From Symbiodinium microadriaticum (taxonomy: Eukaryota > Sar > Dinophyceae > Suessiales > Symbiodiniaceae), in the NCBI GenBank assembly GCA_001939145.1, contig LSRX01000179.1:237768-301767 (forward strand): a stretch of DNA of 64,000 nt. The letters run 5' to 3'. The position numbers and the translations under genes were made by a program. Of this stretch, positions 8,184-20,330 are shown in pieces. Below the pieces are notes generated by a model. That model saw only the letters and a program-made list of their open reading frames with translations, made no database searches and was not told the origin of the DNA. Numbering within the stretch: the stretch's first letter is position 1; every line of letters starts with the position of its first letter.

Positions 8184-10797
8184 TCAGCTCTGCAAATCGT
8201 ACATGCGAGCCCACTCTCCCTTATAAGCCATTAAGCTTTTGGTCAGTGTCCGCAAAACAGTTGTACCAGGATGACATCTGCGAGATATTCTTGCTATCCG
8301 TCCCACATAGTCTTCGTCAGATCAACAGCACCAGCCTGGAAGTGTTGCAATGCTCATGATGCATGTGCCTATTGGTACTGTGGGTACATGTTCAGGGCCA
8401 GGGAGCAAAGGGAATTGAGAATGACGGCGCTGTCTTTGCTGAGCTGCAGCTCCAGATCGTATCTCATATGCTCGCACATGCATCCATCGATCATGAACCA
8501 CTGATACGACACACATGCAGTCGATTATTTGTTGCAGCTAAGCAACACGATTTCCGCCTGCATATGAAGTTTGGGCCTAATTCGGTACAGCGGCCACTTG
8601 AATGATGCACACATCCGGGCTAGTCTCATGTACCCATCCTGAGTTCTGGCAAGTACATGCACATAATCCCCATCTATCCTAGCTAGCTTGAAGCAAAAAT
8701 CGATGTGCAAAGGAAAAGGCTCCAAATTGTAATCCATACCTTCCTACTACTGCCTCACATGAACCCCTATATAAGCATTAGGGATGATTAATCATATGTA
8801 CAGAATTCTGTTGCCAAGGTTCGAGCATCTTCCAACCGGCTTCCGCCGATGTTGCAGCCTGGGCCCTGGTCAAAAACACACCTCCTTTGTAAAGGGTTCG
8901 GAAGTGCACTCCACAACACTGCATGGTCCATTGAAGCAACTTGAAGAGCTCGAGGTGTTGGGGATCCTAGGTTATATAATAGCCTAAACCCTAAACCCTT
9001 AAGCCCTAAACTCTAAACCCTTAAGCCCTAAACTCTAAACCCTTAAGTCCCTAAACCCTATATAGGGATTGTCATCATGTATATAGGCCCTGGGGCTGAA
9101 AAAATAATGGTTTGTACTATGCCAAGAGAGTTACAAGCGATGCCTGTTGCACACGAGTTGTCACCTCTTCCAACCAGCCATTCATAACACCGCAGTCGAA
9201 GCCCTTTCCACAGCCGCCAGGATACTCTTTCAACCTACATAGTGGGTCACTATTTGAATCGACTAGTTGCCTCGGGTTTAGGGTTTATGGCTTCTGTACG
9301 GCTGTATAGCATTGTAGGGTTTAGTCGGTTTACTAGCTGTTCGCATTGGAGGTGGTTTGTAGCCAGGGCTTATGTACGGCGAGGTGTGTCTCCACCTTGA
9401 GGGTTTTGAGGCTGAAGTTGGTGATTGATGTTGACTTGCCCTTTCGGTGCACGTAGTCCCTGAAGTCTGTATATGCAGCATCGAGTGCTTCCTGAATAGA
9501 TCGCCCAGAGAAAACCCGTAGACGGCACAGAAGAATCAAGCTGGATGCCGCAAGATCTTTTCCCCATCCCACTATGGCATACGTGTGAGCCACATCCGGC
9601 TTGATGGTTGATGCGTTGTCCAAGATTGTAGGTAGCTTTCTGAAAGGCCAGGGAGGTTCGGTTTCTTTGAATGGACTGGGCTTCGGATCTTGCGCATGGG
9701 CAGCGGCGAGGGCTTCCTTTGAGCAGTCATACCACTCCTGTAGATGCCAAGTACTAGATAATATATCTTATAAGCACCTACTAGCATAAGATCTTTCATA
9801 GGCTAGGGTTTAGGGTTTAGGGTTTAGGGTTTAGAATATAAAAATTTCCATAACAGTTTTTACTAGTGCGAACCAGGTTCTTCTGTCATACAAATATGAC
9901 ACTTGTACTTGGAAGTAAACCCGGATGCCAAGCCCATGGCTTTTCTAAGAAACGGCCAGTCTCCTTTGACCGCTAGCAAGGCCACTCGAAACCGAATTGC
10001 ACGGCCTTTGTGTATCACCTCATGGAGCAGCTTCTGTAGTTCGCGATTGAACAAATTCTACAAACACACCAACCCCAGGCTACAAAGCCTAGTATCCAAA
10101 GCCGAGGCCGAGAAGCTTCCACGCCGTCACGATACAGCTGTGCAAGGTCGCTCGATAGTGCATCCAGAAGGACTCTCAGTGTTTCGTCACCACAATACAT
10201 CTCGGACGGTATGCACGTGTAGAGCAACCTGCTGGTGAACGAGTGCCTTGTTGGTTCTCTTGTTGGTTCTAGCGGGGAATTGAGAACGGCAGAGTTGTTG
10301 GCCAATATATTTATAATATTGATATACTCGAATGTCGACAAGATACCCACTCATGTTGAGAAAACCCAGGCCCTTAGCCCCAATGACTGGTTGGACATGA
10401 TAGGCTTCTTGACCTTTCCTCTGCCCTCATCCCCATGTACGGCGAATGGTATGAGGGTGCCAGCGATCTCATCGAAGTCCTCCCTTGTAAATGCATCGAA
10501 GGACGGGTGAGTGCACCGATATTGTTGCCAGAACTGCTTGAGCATTGTAGTGTATGCTTGGACCCCATCCAATGTATGGCCCCCTAATATAGGCTGTCCT
10601 CCAATGCTAAGCGCATACTCTACCCACGAGCTCGGAAGCAAAGTTGGAAAAGACCACTCCTCTTGTAGCACTCTGCCCTTCTTGATCACTCGGATTGGTG
10701 CATCGACCCCAGTGATTCTCACCGGCAGACAATGCCCTTGCCGCTGAATAAGTCGATACAGGCTGCGGGAGGCGTTGGAGGATCCAGGTGCAGCCAA
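8184..10797 (-). CDS. Multi-exon CACTA-transposase-like protein (gene C), amplified dinoflagellate family
   Basis: Exons from high to low coordinate: about 10797-10400 (LPSSWVEYALSIGGQP, HGDEGRGKVKKP); 10246-10115 (SFTSRLLYTCIPSE, LLDALSSDLAQLYRDGVE); 10054-9868 (ALLAVKGDWPFLRKAMGL, CHICMTEE); 9790-9405 (HTYAIVGWGKDLAASS); 9225-9150 (GGCGKGFDCGVMNGWLEE); 8955-8800 (FRTLYKGGVFLTRAQAA); 8690-8555 (IRPKLHM); about 8450-8400; and a last exon with GRIARISRRCHPGTT ending at a TGA at 8184-8186. I recognise this set of motifs as a family present in many copies in dinoflagellate genomes. The order LLDxLxxDLxxLYxxGV, then RxALLAVKGDWP, then a CxxC resembles the core of CACTA (Transposase_21) proteins, so a transposon origin is likely but inferred. 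Introns carry telomere-like repeats (8987-9060, 9803-9834). The 5' end is unresolved. Reading frames between exons were joined by eye. Confidence 0.78.
8986..9062 (+). repeat. Intronic telomere-like CCCTAAA cluster in gene C
   Basis: About eight CCCTAAA or CCTTAAG variants in tandem lie between the exons ending near 9150 and starting near 8955 of gene C, so they are intronic. Variants with an extra T alternate regularly. Confidence 0.8.
9803..9834 (-). repeat. Intronic telomere-like run next to a splice acceptor
   Basis: Four TTTAGGG units. Read on the minus strand the run ends CCCTAG just before the exon that starts near 9790, so the repeat supplies CTAAAC words and an AG close to a 3' splice site. 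Confidence 0.75.
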
Positions 10798-10799
10798 TA

Positions 10800-11870
10800 G
10801 CTTTAGAGACGGGTCTACCGGTCCTTAGCCCAAGGCTTAAACAAAACCCCTACGATAGAAACGGCTGTGTATAACTATGCATGGGTTTAGGATTTAAGGG
10901 CTTAGGGCTTGGGGGGTTTGGGCAATGTAGGATGTAGCCACCGAACTTATGTGACCACGTCTCCTTGCTTCTGCATCTTGCGGGAGGCCACTTGAGCTAT
11001 CCGGACAACACGTTCAGCACTTTCTGCCTAAGTCCAATGTTCGCAACAAACTTATAGACTAGAGGAAAAGAAATCATATGAAGATCTAAGGAACCCCAGT
11101 CTGGAAACCAACCAGAAGCTCATTAGCCAGGTCATCGTCGTCGCTCAGATCGTCTTCATGCATAGAAAGGCCTGCATGCTCAGCAAGGGATTGCAGCTTT
11201 TAAGTCTTTGGGGTTTATAGGGGTCGGGGTTCAGGGTTTGGCTTTCGGACTGCAGTCGACTTTGGGCTTGGGGGCTGGGCTAGATAGGAGACCCTAAGCT
11301 AGAGGTACCTTTTGTCATAGGGTCGGGTGGGATCTACTCGGTTTAGATCTGAGGTTGTTTTAAGGGGATTCATGATAGGCCCGACCTCGTGCATCTTCAG
11401 GAGCATCTGCTGGTTGTTCTGGAAGCGTGCCTTCCACAACAGTACTATATTAGCTTATGATTTCGGTTTAGGGTTTAGGGTTTAGGGTTTATAGGGTTTA
11501 GGGTTTAGGGTTTGTAGCTGCATGGTCCGACATCGTGTACCTTGTGCAGGAGCATCTGCGGGTTGTTGTCGAAGCATGCCTGTACGGATGTTTATGTACG
11601 TTTGACTTGTCTTCGTACTACTTCAGCTGTTAACATATTGGATCTGCAGAGAGCAATCGCTTTGCACATGTGCAAACATGTCCACTCTATGCAGTATTTC
11701 TTGCTCCCTCTTTCTCTGCACAGCCTCCCCGCGTGTGCATCGGAACATGAACTGCTAGCGGCTAGCGCTGAGCACACAGCATCACACGATTCGGGTAATT
11801 AAATGTTGCGGGTGCAAAGCATTTGATGCACCAGCTTTGTCAAGCTTGAAAGCAGGCTTGGCCGAACTTC
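10800..11870. other. Region between genes D and C with one possible 5' exon of gene C
   Basis: On the minus strand 11190-11115 reads as an acidic peptide (contains LQSLAEHAGLSMHEDDLSDD) and may be an upstream exon of gene C. A TTTAGGG run lies at 11466-11513. Nothing else convincing is seen. Confidence 0.4.
11466..11513 (-). repeat. Telomere-like TTTAGGG run
   Basis: Six TTTAGGG units with one TTATAGGG variant, in the interval between the end of gene D and the first clear exon of gene C. Confidence 0.8.
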
Positions 11871-11872
11871 CC

Positions 11873-14800
11873 TCATTTCTTCTCCTTCTTGGGTTTCTTC
11901 ACCGTCTTCTCCTTTTTCTCCTTTTTATCCTTCTTGTCCTTGTTGGCCGGCTTGGCCGTCTTGGCTTTCGACTTCGCGGAACCGGTCGCGGGCTTCACAC
12001 CCCTTAGAGGGATTGAGGGCTTTGGGGTTTAGGGTTTCGGACTAGTACGATCTCCCGATTTGAGAGCTTACGGCTTGGGGCTTTTGGGAACAAGATGGCT
12101 TGAGGGATTTAGGATCTTATTCGAGAGCTTAGGGCTTATAAGGGTTGGTAGGGATTCTAGAATTAATTACATTTATATAGGGTTGTAGCTAGGGTCACAG
12201 AACTCAGGATTTGAGGTTTGTAGTCGTAGGGTTTCAAATGCAAGTTGTTATAGCATCTTCAGGGTTCGAGGGCTCAAGGGTTTGGGGCTATAAGGTTTGG
12301 GATATAGACAGGTTGCAATCTAGGATCTCAGGTTGTTGGAGCTGGAGGCTGAGGGCTCCCAAGACCCACCCAGGCCCGACTGCATTAATAATAGTAAATT
12401 ATAAAAATTTTAATATATAGTTCATATGTTGTTATCATATATATATAATATTTTATAATATAGCTGTATATAATATGACAAGGGTCCGAGATCTCACGAT
12501 GTAGTTGTTCATGATAAGATCCTGCTTCGTCACCTCGGCGAACATCTTCAGGATGGAGTCCTGGAAGGGCCTGCAAGGAAATAGGGATTCAGGGTGCACA
12601 GTGCGAGGGCTGTCGAGTTAGACCAAGCAGCTTGTCCAGCGGGCGGGTGAGGGCATCGGATTGTTTCTTGGTGAGATCATCAAAGCACGTCTGGAGCTTC
12701 TCGAGCTGGGCCTTGATTTGGTCCCGGAGCCTCAGCAGCAGCAGCAGCAGCAGTGCAATCGTTGTTTCGGGTGGCATATATAGGATCCATTAATGCAAGC
12801 AAGCATCCCTTCGGCTCGGGCCCCATCAGCAGCATTGAGACGGTCCTGTAGGGCACGAGGGGCTTTGGGTATGCAAGCTTTGGGGCTTTAGGGTTTTACA
12901 GCTATATGCACATACCCCGGAGCACAGTCCAGCACATCTTCGCAGTTGTCGATTTTCCTACCCAAGATCTCCAAGTACTCCGGCAGCAGGGAAACAGGGC
13001 TGCTGGTTTGCGATAGGCTTGGGAACACCAGCCTTATCAGAGGCGAAGCTTAAGAAGGTTTAGGATTTTAAGGCTTAAGGGCTCAGGGTTTGACAGGTTG
13101 TGCATTGCCAATGGAGATGCAAGCCAGTAGCTTGAAGGATGCACTAGAAGAGAAAGACTCCAACTGCATTGTTGCACCGCCATTGCTGCTGGAGGCTGGG
13201 GCAGCAACACCATTCATCAATGCTGCATCCTCAGCATCTATGTCCGGTGTATCCTGCTGAAGCAGAAAGCCGCTGTCGTCCTCAACAGGATATGATTTCA
13301 ATGCGTGTGTGTGTGTGAACATACCCACGCATATTGCATGTATGTACGAGTATACAATATCTATGTATATATATATATATAATATATTGTATGTATAATA
13401 TTAATATATATATATATATATATTGCAACATGTATATATATATACATGCATATGTGTATATATATATATACATGTATAATATATGCAGGCATATGTCTTT
13501 GCGTGATATGCACCACTTTGCGTGATATGCACCACTAAGTCTGTGCTGATCTGTGATGGGCAGGGCAAATACCATGCATCATCATGTGCAAAAACACAGG
13601 GCTCCTCGAGCTCAATCGTGCCAGCCATCTCCGTCTCCTGGGTGGTTGTGTCCTGGGCCTCGAACTTATCGGTAAGTACCAGGCGAGCCTCCTCTTCGCC
13701 ATGCACCGGGTTGCGGCGAAGATTTTTTGTCTTCCCCGCCCAAGCCCAGGCTGCAGTAACCATCTTCCTCACCAACCAAATGCACGAGAAATTGGAAAAT
13801 ATCATATACCCACATTGCAAAGCAACTCAGCTATACGACTGAGAACAAGACGCTGTCCACATCAAGACGTTCAACAGGTAATGCTTGGTGACCCATTGAC
13901 CGGCTTTGCATTTGCCGAAGCTAGCGGTATGCGTTTTCTTGATGTGAACCTCGACTGCTTTGAAATTGCCGTGAGTCTTGAGGAGCTCCCGGAGTTTGAG
14001 GCCTAGGCCACAAGCAGAAAGCACTGAACACAGATCATGTGGATATATGCACGCGTAACGGCCCAGCTGCGTCCCTCCGCTGAGCGGTAGAGGGCGAGAG
14101 CTGCATCAGAGCACTTCAGACTTCCGCATTTTTTTGGTTCGAAATATCGCCGCATCCTCGGAAAAAATCATGCTCTAGCGTGCCATGATATATCACTGCA
14201 CATGATCGCTTGTTTAGCATAACTTCAACCGAAATTCTGCCAATAGCTCGGGCTCTTGGATCGCGGTCGTTCAGAAGTACCCGTGGATGCTGCGTTGGAA
14301 GACGACGGAGGGGACACACTGGGCGGGGGGGATCCAGTACGGCTCCCGACATCGACATCGGTTGCCTTTCTCTTCAGCGGCGTCGCCGGCTTGTGTCCTG
14401 TCTTTGTCGGCGGCAAGGGATCACGTGCGTTTGTCGGCGGCAGGGTCTGGCTAGGGCCTCCGTTTGTCGGTGGCAAGGGATCACCTGCGTTTGTTGGTGG
14501 CAGGGTCTGGCTAGGGCCTGCGTTTGTCGGTGGCAAGGGATCACCTGCGTTTGTTGGTGGCAGGGTCTGGCTAGGGCCTGCGTTTGTCGGTGGCAAGGGA
14601 TCACCTGCGTTTGTCGGCGGCAGGGTCGGGGTAGGGCCTGCGTTTGTCGGCGGCAAGAGAGAGCCTGTGTTTGTCGGCCGCAAAGTCTGGCTCGGGCGTG
14701 GGTGTGCAAGTCGCATGCTCTTGCTGGGCCGAGGGTTCGTGACTGGCTCGGGGCCTAGCGAGGTCTTGTCGGGCTCAGCCGCTAGGTCCTTCTTCCTCAC

Positions 14801-14989
14801 ATAGGGGCACTGGGCATCTTCGATATTGCTGTCATACGACTTTCCACTTTTCAAAGATCCATCTGGTGAGTGTCCCAGAGGCACAGGCAAAGCGCCTGCC
14901 AAAGCATCGTGCGAAACCATCTTTGCAATGGCTGGGGCACCTGAGATCCGACTGTGTACATGTCTGTTTTCTTATTGCATTCACACATA

Positions 14990-15030
<41 letters not shown>

Positions 15031-16439
15031 GATAGATAGATAGATATATATCACCTAAACTCCACAACCCTAACCCGCAAATTCTAGACGTGTCTCGCTC
15101 AGGCATACTGCCTGTCGCAGTTCTGGTGGCCGTGGGGCTTCTGAAGGCCCCGGGTTGGGGGAAAGATGGCTTGTAGGGATTTAGGGTTTAGAGAGCTTTC
15201 AGCGTTTCGAGGTCCGTCTGCCTACGAGTGGAATACACTGCGGGTCTTTTCTTGCGGCGTTTTCAAGGAAGCTATATTTTTTGATGGATTCAGTCCCCTC
15301 ATTACTAAACGCCTTTCCCTTCACATGTGGACGCCCAATCAAAACACCCTTTTCAGGGAGGTACTCATCGAGGATTTGCATGAGGTTGTGCGAGCATTCG
15401 GATACCGAAGGCAGAGGCAGCACTCATCGCCGTAGCGTGCTCGACATGTTCAAAGCTTACCTGCAGCAACTTAGCCTGTGCCCGAAACCGCAAAACCTAA
15501 ACCCTAAACCCTAAAACCCTAAAGCCCTAAACCCTAAAGCCCTAAACCCTAAACCCTAAAACCCTAAAACCCTAAACCCTAAGCCGTCCAACTCCGTGTC
15601 GAGCCTCCCAGCATGGCCCGAAGGCCTCTGACGTGCGCTGCAGCGTGTTGATGGAGGCCCGATCTTCCCTTCAAGGCGGTAGGAAAACAGAATTATTATC
15701 AATATTATCATTATTAGTATTAATATTATGATGATTATTGATATTGTTATTATTACCATTATTATTATTATTACTATTATTATTATTATTGCCTATCATT
15801 GCTACTATTTTTGCGGTTCTTACTATTATAATATTCTTATTAGCCCTCAAACCCTAGTCTGTTTTTGGAAGAGCAGAGGTTCCTGATGAATTGCACACAA
15901 GCTTGCCAACCTGGGCCTTAAACCGAAGTGAGGTCGTGAAACTGTGTTTGGAAACTCTAGGATTTTTAGAAGGAAGCTCTAGAGGTTTGGCCCTAAACCC
16001 CTACTCACACAGTCGCCCTGGCCTTCCAGGAATCTGCGCAGATTACCCATGCGAGATCCTACTCTCGAAACGCGTAACCTTAACATAGGGGGTCCCAAAA
16101 ATTTGGTAATCGTGTTGACTGAGACGCCCAATAAAGGGATATCTATGTACCCGTGATTGTCCCTTCTAGAATTGTGCAGAGCAATATACCTTAACAACAA
16201 AGTCTAACTATGNAGGGTTCAGGGTTCAGGGTTCAGGGTTTAGGGTTTAGGGGTTTAGGGTTTAGGGTTTAGGGTTTTAGGGTTTAGGGTTTAGGGTTCT
16301 TAGGGTTCAGGGTTTCGGGTTTAGGGTTTTCAGGGTTTTTAGGGTTTAGGGTTTAGGGGAATCTCGGTGGCATATCATATTGCTGACAAACAACTGCAAT
16401 GCGAGCTTGCAAATCAGTCTTGGAAGTCTGATCAGCCAT
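11873..16439 (-). CDS. Multi-exon coiled-coil / Lys-rich protein with PPTNAG repeats (gene D)
   Basis: A plausible first exon starts at the ATG at 16439 (MADQTSKTDLQARIAVVCQQ). Further exons are: 15423-15205 (ILDEYLPEKGVLIGRPHVKG); 14920-14225, which holds a 20-residue repeat of PPTNAGDPLPPTNAGPSQTL type; 14024-13827 (GNFKAVEVHIKKTHTASFGK, GQWVTKHYL); 13800-13530 (NPVHGEEEARLVLTDKFE); 13300-13090; 13010-12915 (LLPEYLEILGRKIDNCEDVL); 12850-12795; 12760-12610 (KAQLEKLQTCFDDLTKKQSD, amphipathic helix); 12571-12490 (FQDSILKMFAEVTKQDLIM), followed by a GTGAGA donor; and a last exon ending KKVKKPKKEKK-like and TGA at 11873-11875. The GQWVT plus GEEE-x-[KR]LV pattern is one I associate with an amplified dinoflagellate family of unknown function. 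The low-complexity basic tail suggests a nucleic-acid partner. Whether all exons form one gene is uncertain. Confidence 0.5.
13333..13490. repeat. TA-rich microsatellite in gene D intron
   Basis: Several TATATA runs interrupted by ATGT/ATAA words, between exons at about 13300 and 13530 of gene D. Confidence 0.85.
14395..14700 (-). repeat. 60-nt coding minisatellite in gene D
   Basis: Five near-identical 60-nt units, each encoding 20 residues (PPTNAGDPLPPTNAGPSQTL type) on the minus strand. Most differences between units are single bases that keep the frame. The 60-nt period is set by 20 codons and is unrelated to the 61-nt lattice of the block array. Confidence 0.9.
14990..15048. repeat. TA / GATA microsatellite
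   Basis: A TATATA run followed by GATA repeats, in non-coding sequence between exons of gene D. Confidence 0.85.
15490..15590 (+). repeat. Telomere-like CCCTAAA cluster
   Basis: About thirteen CCCTAAA, CCCTAAAA and CCCTAAAG units in tandem just upstream (minus sense) of the 15.2-15.4 kb exon of gene D. Confidence 0.85.
15680..15840. repeat. ATT/TTA triplet-like microsatellite
   Basis: Imperfect ATT repeats with ATG and ACT interruptions. No coding potential beyond hydrophobic low-complexity frames. Confidence 0.8.
16214..16358 (-). repeat. Telomere-like TTTAGGG/TTCAGGG cluster abutting first exon of gene D
   Basis: About twenty units mixing TTTAGGG and TTCAGGG lie immediately downstream (minus sense) of the proposed first exon of gene D. 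An undetermined base at 16213 marks its far edge. Confidence 0.85.
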
Positions 16440-17556
16440 CGAGTTGCGATCAAGCAGTGCAATCCCTTCCTGCAAAGAATTACAAGACCCTCTCCGGGAA
16501 GTCATGGGCACAAAGCCTACACCTGGAAGCTGTCCGGACACACAGACAAGCCAGCATGTTAACAACTGCATGACCAAGCACTGGGAACATGCATGTTCTG
16601 CTTGCACAGCCACTGAGAGCCCGCCTTTTGCCAGGAATTGCGGGCATCCTTCCCTTCTTCGGCTTCTACGAGGCCAATGCTCGAATTTCGGGACGCTTTT
16701 TTTGAAATCCAGCCGAAGCATAAATTGGGTTTGATACGTTTTTTGGGTTTGCGGCCGGTTGCGGTTATTTGCGGCCGGGTTGCGCTTTTTTGCGGCCGCT
16801 CTGCGGGTAAAAAGGTCCGGGGCTTTTGTACTTAGAGCACCTGATCGACCCTAAACCCAAAAGAGTCCGGCCGATTTGTGCTACAACACCCAAACAGCTC
16901 CCACCAGCGCCTTTAAACTAGTCTTCGCGAGGGGCCCCGGATCTGCGTCTGCGGGAGGCCTTCGGGGGCCTGGCGTCCAAAAGCCTGCTTCTAAAGCCCT
17001 TCTCGATAGTCTTGGCAGGTGTTGCGGGGTTGCGGGTTTGCGGGTTGCGGGTTTGGGCGAGGGCATGATTGCGGTTTGGATAATCGATCTATATAGGGTG
17101 GCATAGGTTCCTGGGCTTCGGTTTCAATGGCTGGCCTAGCTAGTTTTGTGGGCTCTCGGAATTGCAGCAGGCTTTTGAGGCGGCCTGTTCCTTCGAATTA
17201 GGTTTCCCAGGGGCCTGGATCCGAACTACACATGAACCCTTAGGCTTCCAAGTCTTCGCATTTGGGGGAGCCGGATCAAGGGCCCAAGCTTAAACCTTCG
17301 AAGTAATTCGTAGTTGCAGGGCCCGGCGAAAAGGATAGGCTGCCACCTGTGTACTGGGCCTTGTGCCATTAAGCTAGCCTAAGCCACTAAGCCATTGATT
17401 AGGCTGGCTCTGTGGCCCGGGCTCAATTTGGGGTTTAAGGGTGTTAAGGTTTGGGTAGAATGAATTATATAATATATATTTATTTATTTATTTATAACAT
17501 ATATATAGTTAACATATTGAATACAAGTATATATTATACATATATATATATATACC

Positions 17557-17588
<32 letters not shown>

Positions 17589-17827
17589 TATATATTATGT
17601 ATTATATCATGTATGTATACATATATATATATATATATATATTATTCTTAGGGTTTAGGGTTTAGGGTTATGTGGTTTGGCTCGCATCCAAAGCCCTATG
17701 CTAAGTCCTTCTAGCAAGGCCTGCAACTTAAGACTGCTGAAGTAGCTCTTGCAGTTCACTTCGCAGATCATCAGACCCGCATGCCTTGGCTATGGCGGGC
17801 GGCTCTGCTTGTTTACATGAATACCAT
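16440..17827. other. Intergenic region between genes A2 and D
   Basis: No exon that I can support. It contains a GCGG-rich stretch near 16740-16800, TTGCGGG repeats near 17020-17050, a long TA-rich microsatellite (17462-17645) and a short TTTAGGG run at 17650-17668. Confidence 0.55.
17462..17645. repeat. Long TA-rich microsatellite
   Basis: TATATA runs with TTTA and ATGT interruptions over roughly 180 nt, 3' of gene A2 and next to a short TTTAGGG run. Confidence 0.9.
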
Positions 17828-18651
17828 CTAGAGCCAAGGCACAGCACCTAGAACTTCTTCTCGGAATCGTTTCATCGAAGCGTGCCAGCTGTCTGGTATC
17901 CTAGGCTGTGTTATCACTGCATGTAGCAGAAAGCACTGGCTGCAAAAACCGGGCAGCTTGTTGAACCAAGAAGCATCACATGCTTGCATCCGTAAAGGTA
18001 AAGAAACACTTCGTGAACACGACTGTCCAACCACAAGTCGCCCATTGGGAGATCATCGAATATTTCCCGGTCACTCTTCCGGTAATCTACGGCCTGGCAA
18101 CCTCGTAGATCACCCCGAGCGGAAGCCGGCATCGCCCGCCAATTTTCGTAGGCTTTGAGGATGTTCTCCCCAAATTTCGTGGTGTAGGCACTTGGCGCTT
18201 AGGCTCAGGCTTGAGGGTTTTCGGCTCAGGGTTCAGAGTCACTAGCATGCTTTGTTATAGGGTTGGGTTTAGGGTTAGGGTTTCGGGTTTGGGTTTAGGG
18301 TTTAGGGTTTTTGGCAATGTTGTTGGGGATGTAGCAACTGCTGCGTGGCTGAGAATCTGATTGCAAGGTTTGGGCCCTTGACTCCTTCCTACCTACCTAC
18401 CTACCTACCTACCGACCTACCGACCTACCGACCTACCGACCTACCGACCGGCTACGTGCCTAGCTACCTACCTACCTACCCACCTACCTACCTACCTACC
18501 CCTACCGAACCTACTATACCTACCTGCCTACCTACCCCACCGAACAAGCTATATGTACCTTATATTATGCACCCGCCTTAGCTATGACTTTTATTGTTTA
18601 TATATATATATATATGTCTGTTAGTCTGTAGATAGCTAGCATATAATATAG

Positions 18652-18726
<75 letters not shown>

Positions 18727-20297
18727 TTGCTGCAATAACGGACCCAGAGCTATGGCAGCAATGTGAAAAAGATCGGGCCACCACACTAATGCACCGAAGT
18801 TATAACATAGGTATATAGCTAGATAGTTGTAGAAACAAACAAACTCATCGGTGGCACCCCTGCACCGCCCTAAACCCTAGCCCTGCAAGCACCAAGAAGC
18901 CTACTCTTATCCCAAGCAAAACACCTCAATAGCTGAAACCGGATAGCCCTAAATATAAGCCGAAGACCAGAACACTCAAGATCGGAACACCCCAAGCCAC
19001 CTAACAAAAGATCCCAAACCCCTCCCTCTCTCTCTGTCTTGTCTAGGTCTCTCTCTCTCTCTCTCTGCCCCCGGTGTCCCTCTACCTCTCTGGCCCTCGC
19101 CTTGCTCCTACTCTGAATCCCGACAACCCTCGATTCCCAAAACCCTTGATGACTAGCGAGGCGCCCAGATTGCTTCAGCTCCTTCTTCCGGCCAGTGAAC
19201 TTCATCTTGCCGTCTTTGCCAAGGTGCCGACCTGGGCTGAGCATGGTTCAAGGCTGAATTATAAAGTGTATGGGTTTAGGGGGCAGGTAGCTATCGGGTT
19301 TCTGGTTCAGGCGTGGCACGAACTGTTGTGATCTTGGTGAGCTTGGCTTTCTCGGCTTTGCTAAGACGTCCAAGGTCCAGCTCGGAAATGGTGGCCATAG
19401 GCGATAGAACAATAGTTCTTTTGGGGGATCCGCAACCGTGGTGCATCATCCAGAAGGTCTGCTCGTAAACCTGAGGACTCATGCACTCTAACTAGGGCTC
19501 AAGGTATGGTAACACTCGATATGTTGAGAAGCCTTTACAACCCGGTTGGTCATCCATTGCCATCTTTGGTGGTTCTTCAGCAAGCTATGAACGGGCTGCT
19601 CTATCATCCAAGTGCAATGTCGAGCAAGCATAAGGAGCAGGAGCAGCACAAGCCTCGCGTGGATTCCGAAAAGTTATATGATCTGTATGTACTACACAGC
19701 TAGGACATAAATGCCAAAGACTGTGTGAACATGAGTGGCATGGCCTGCTCACCAAGCTGTAGTTCGAAGACACCCAGTCGATCCCCATTCTCCCAAACGG
19801 GTTTATGCTCGACCGCATGCTGGTGGATCTTGCTGGCATGCCCCAGCTGGAGCAATCGGGGCCGACGAGGTTAAACCCGTCGGGGACTTCATTCATCACG
19901 ACCCAGCAAGCAATCCTTCAGACATATGCATGACTTGCCGACATCATGCAAGAACTATAGGTACTGCAAACTCACGAACAAAATTGCAGCCATCACTCGT
20001 GAAGCCCGAACTTTTGAGAAAGTCCATGGGGCCCCCGTAGGCCTTGTCGAAGCTGGCGGTGCGGTAGCCTTTGGCATGCCTGGGGTGGGATTCATTGATT
20101 TGTTTGCATGGAGTGTTGTTCGGCATGGGTACACTAGCAAATGAGACCGTCACCACAGTTGCGTAACTTTGCCCTCTCCGGCAAACAATTCAAAGAACTC
20201 GTAGGTCCCATCATAGGATAATGTTTCCATCCAGCGAAGCAACAATACCTAGGAGGTGGGCAGGTTTTTGAAAACACAGAGGGAGCGAGAGAGAGGC

Positions 20298-20330
<33 letters not shown>

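Noticed and set aside
18870-19244. Single continuous 124-residue protein
   Set aside because: Only the first part (GKDGKMKFTGRKKELKQSG) aligns with B2; the rest is intron read-through with CT-rich sequence.
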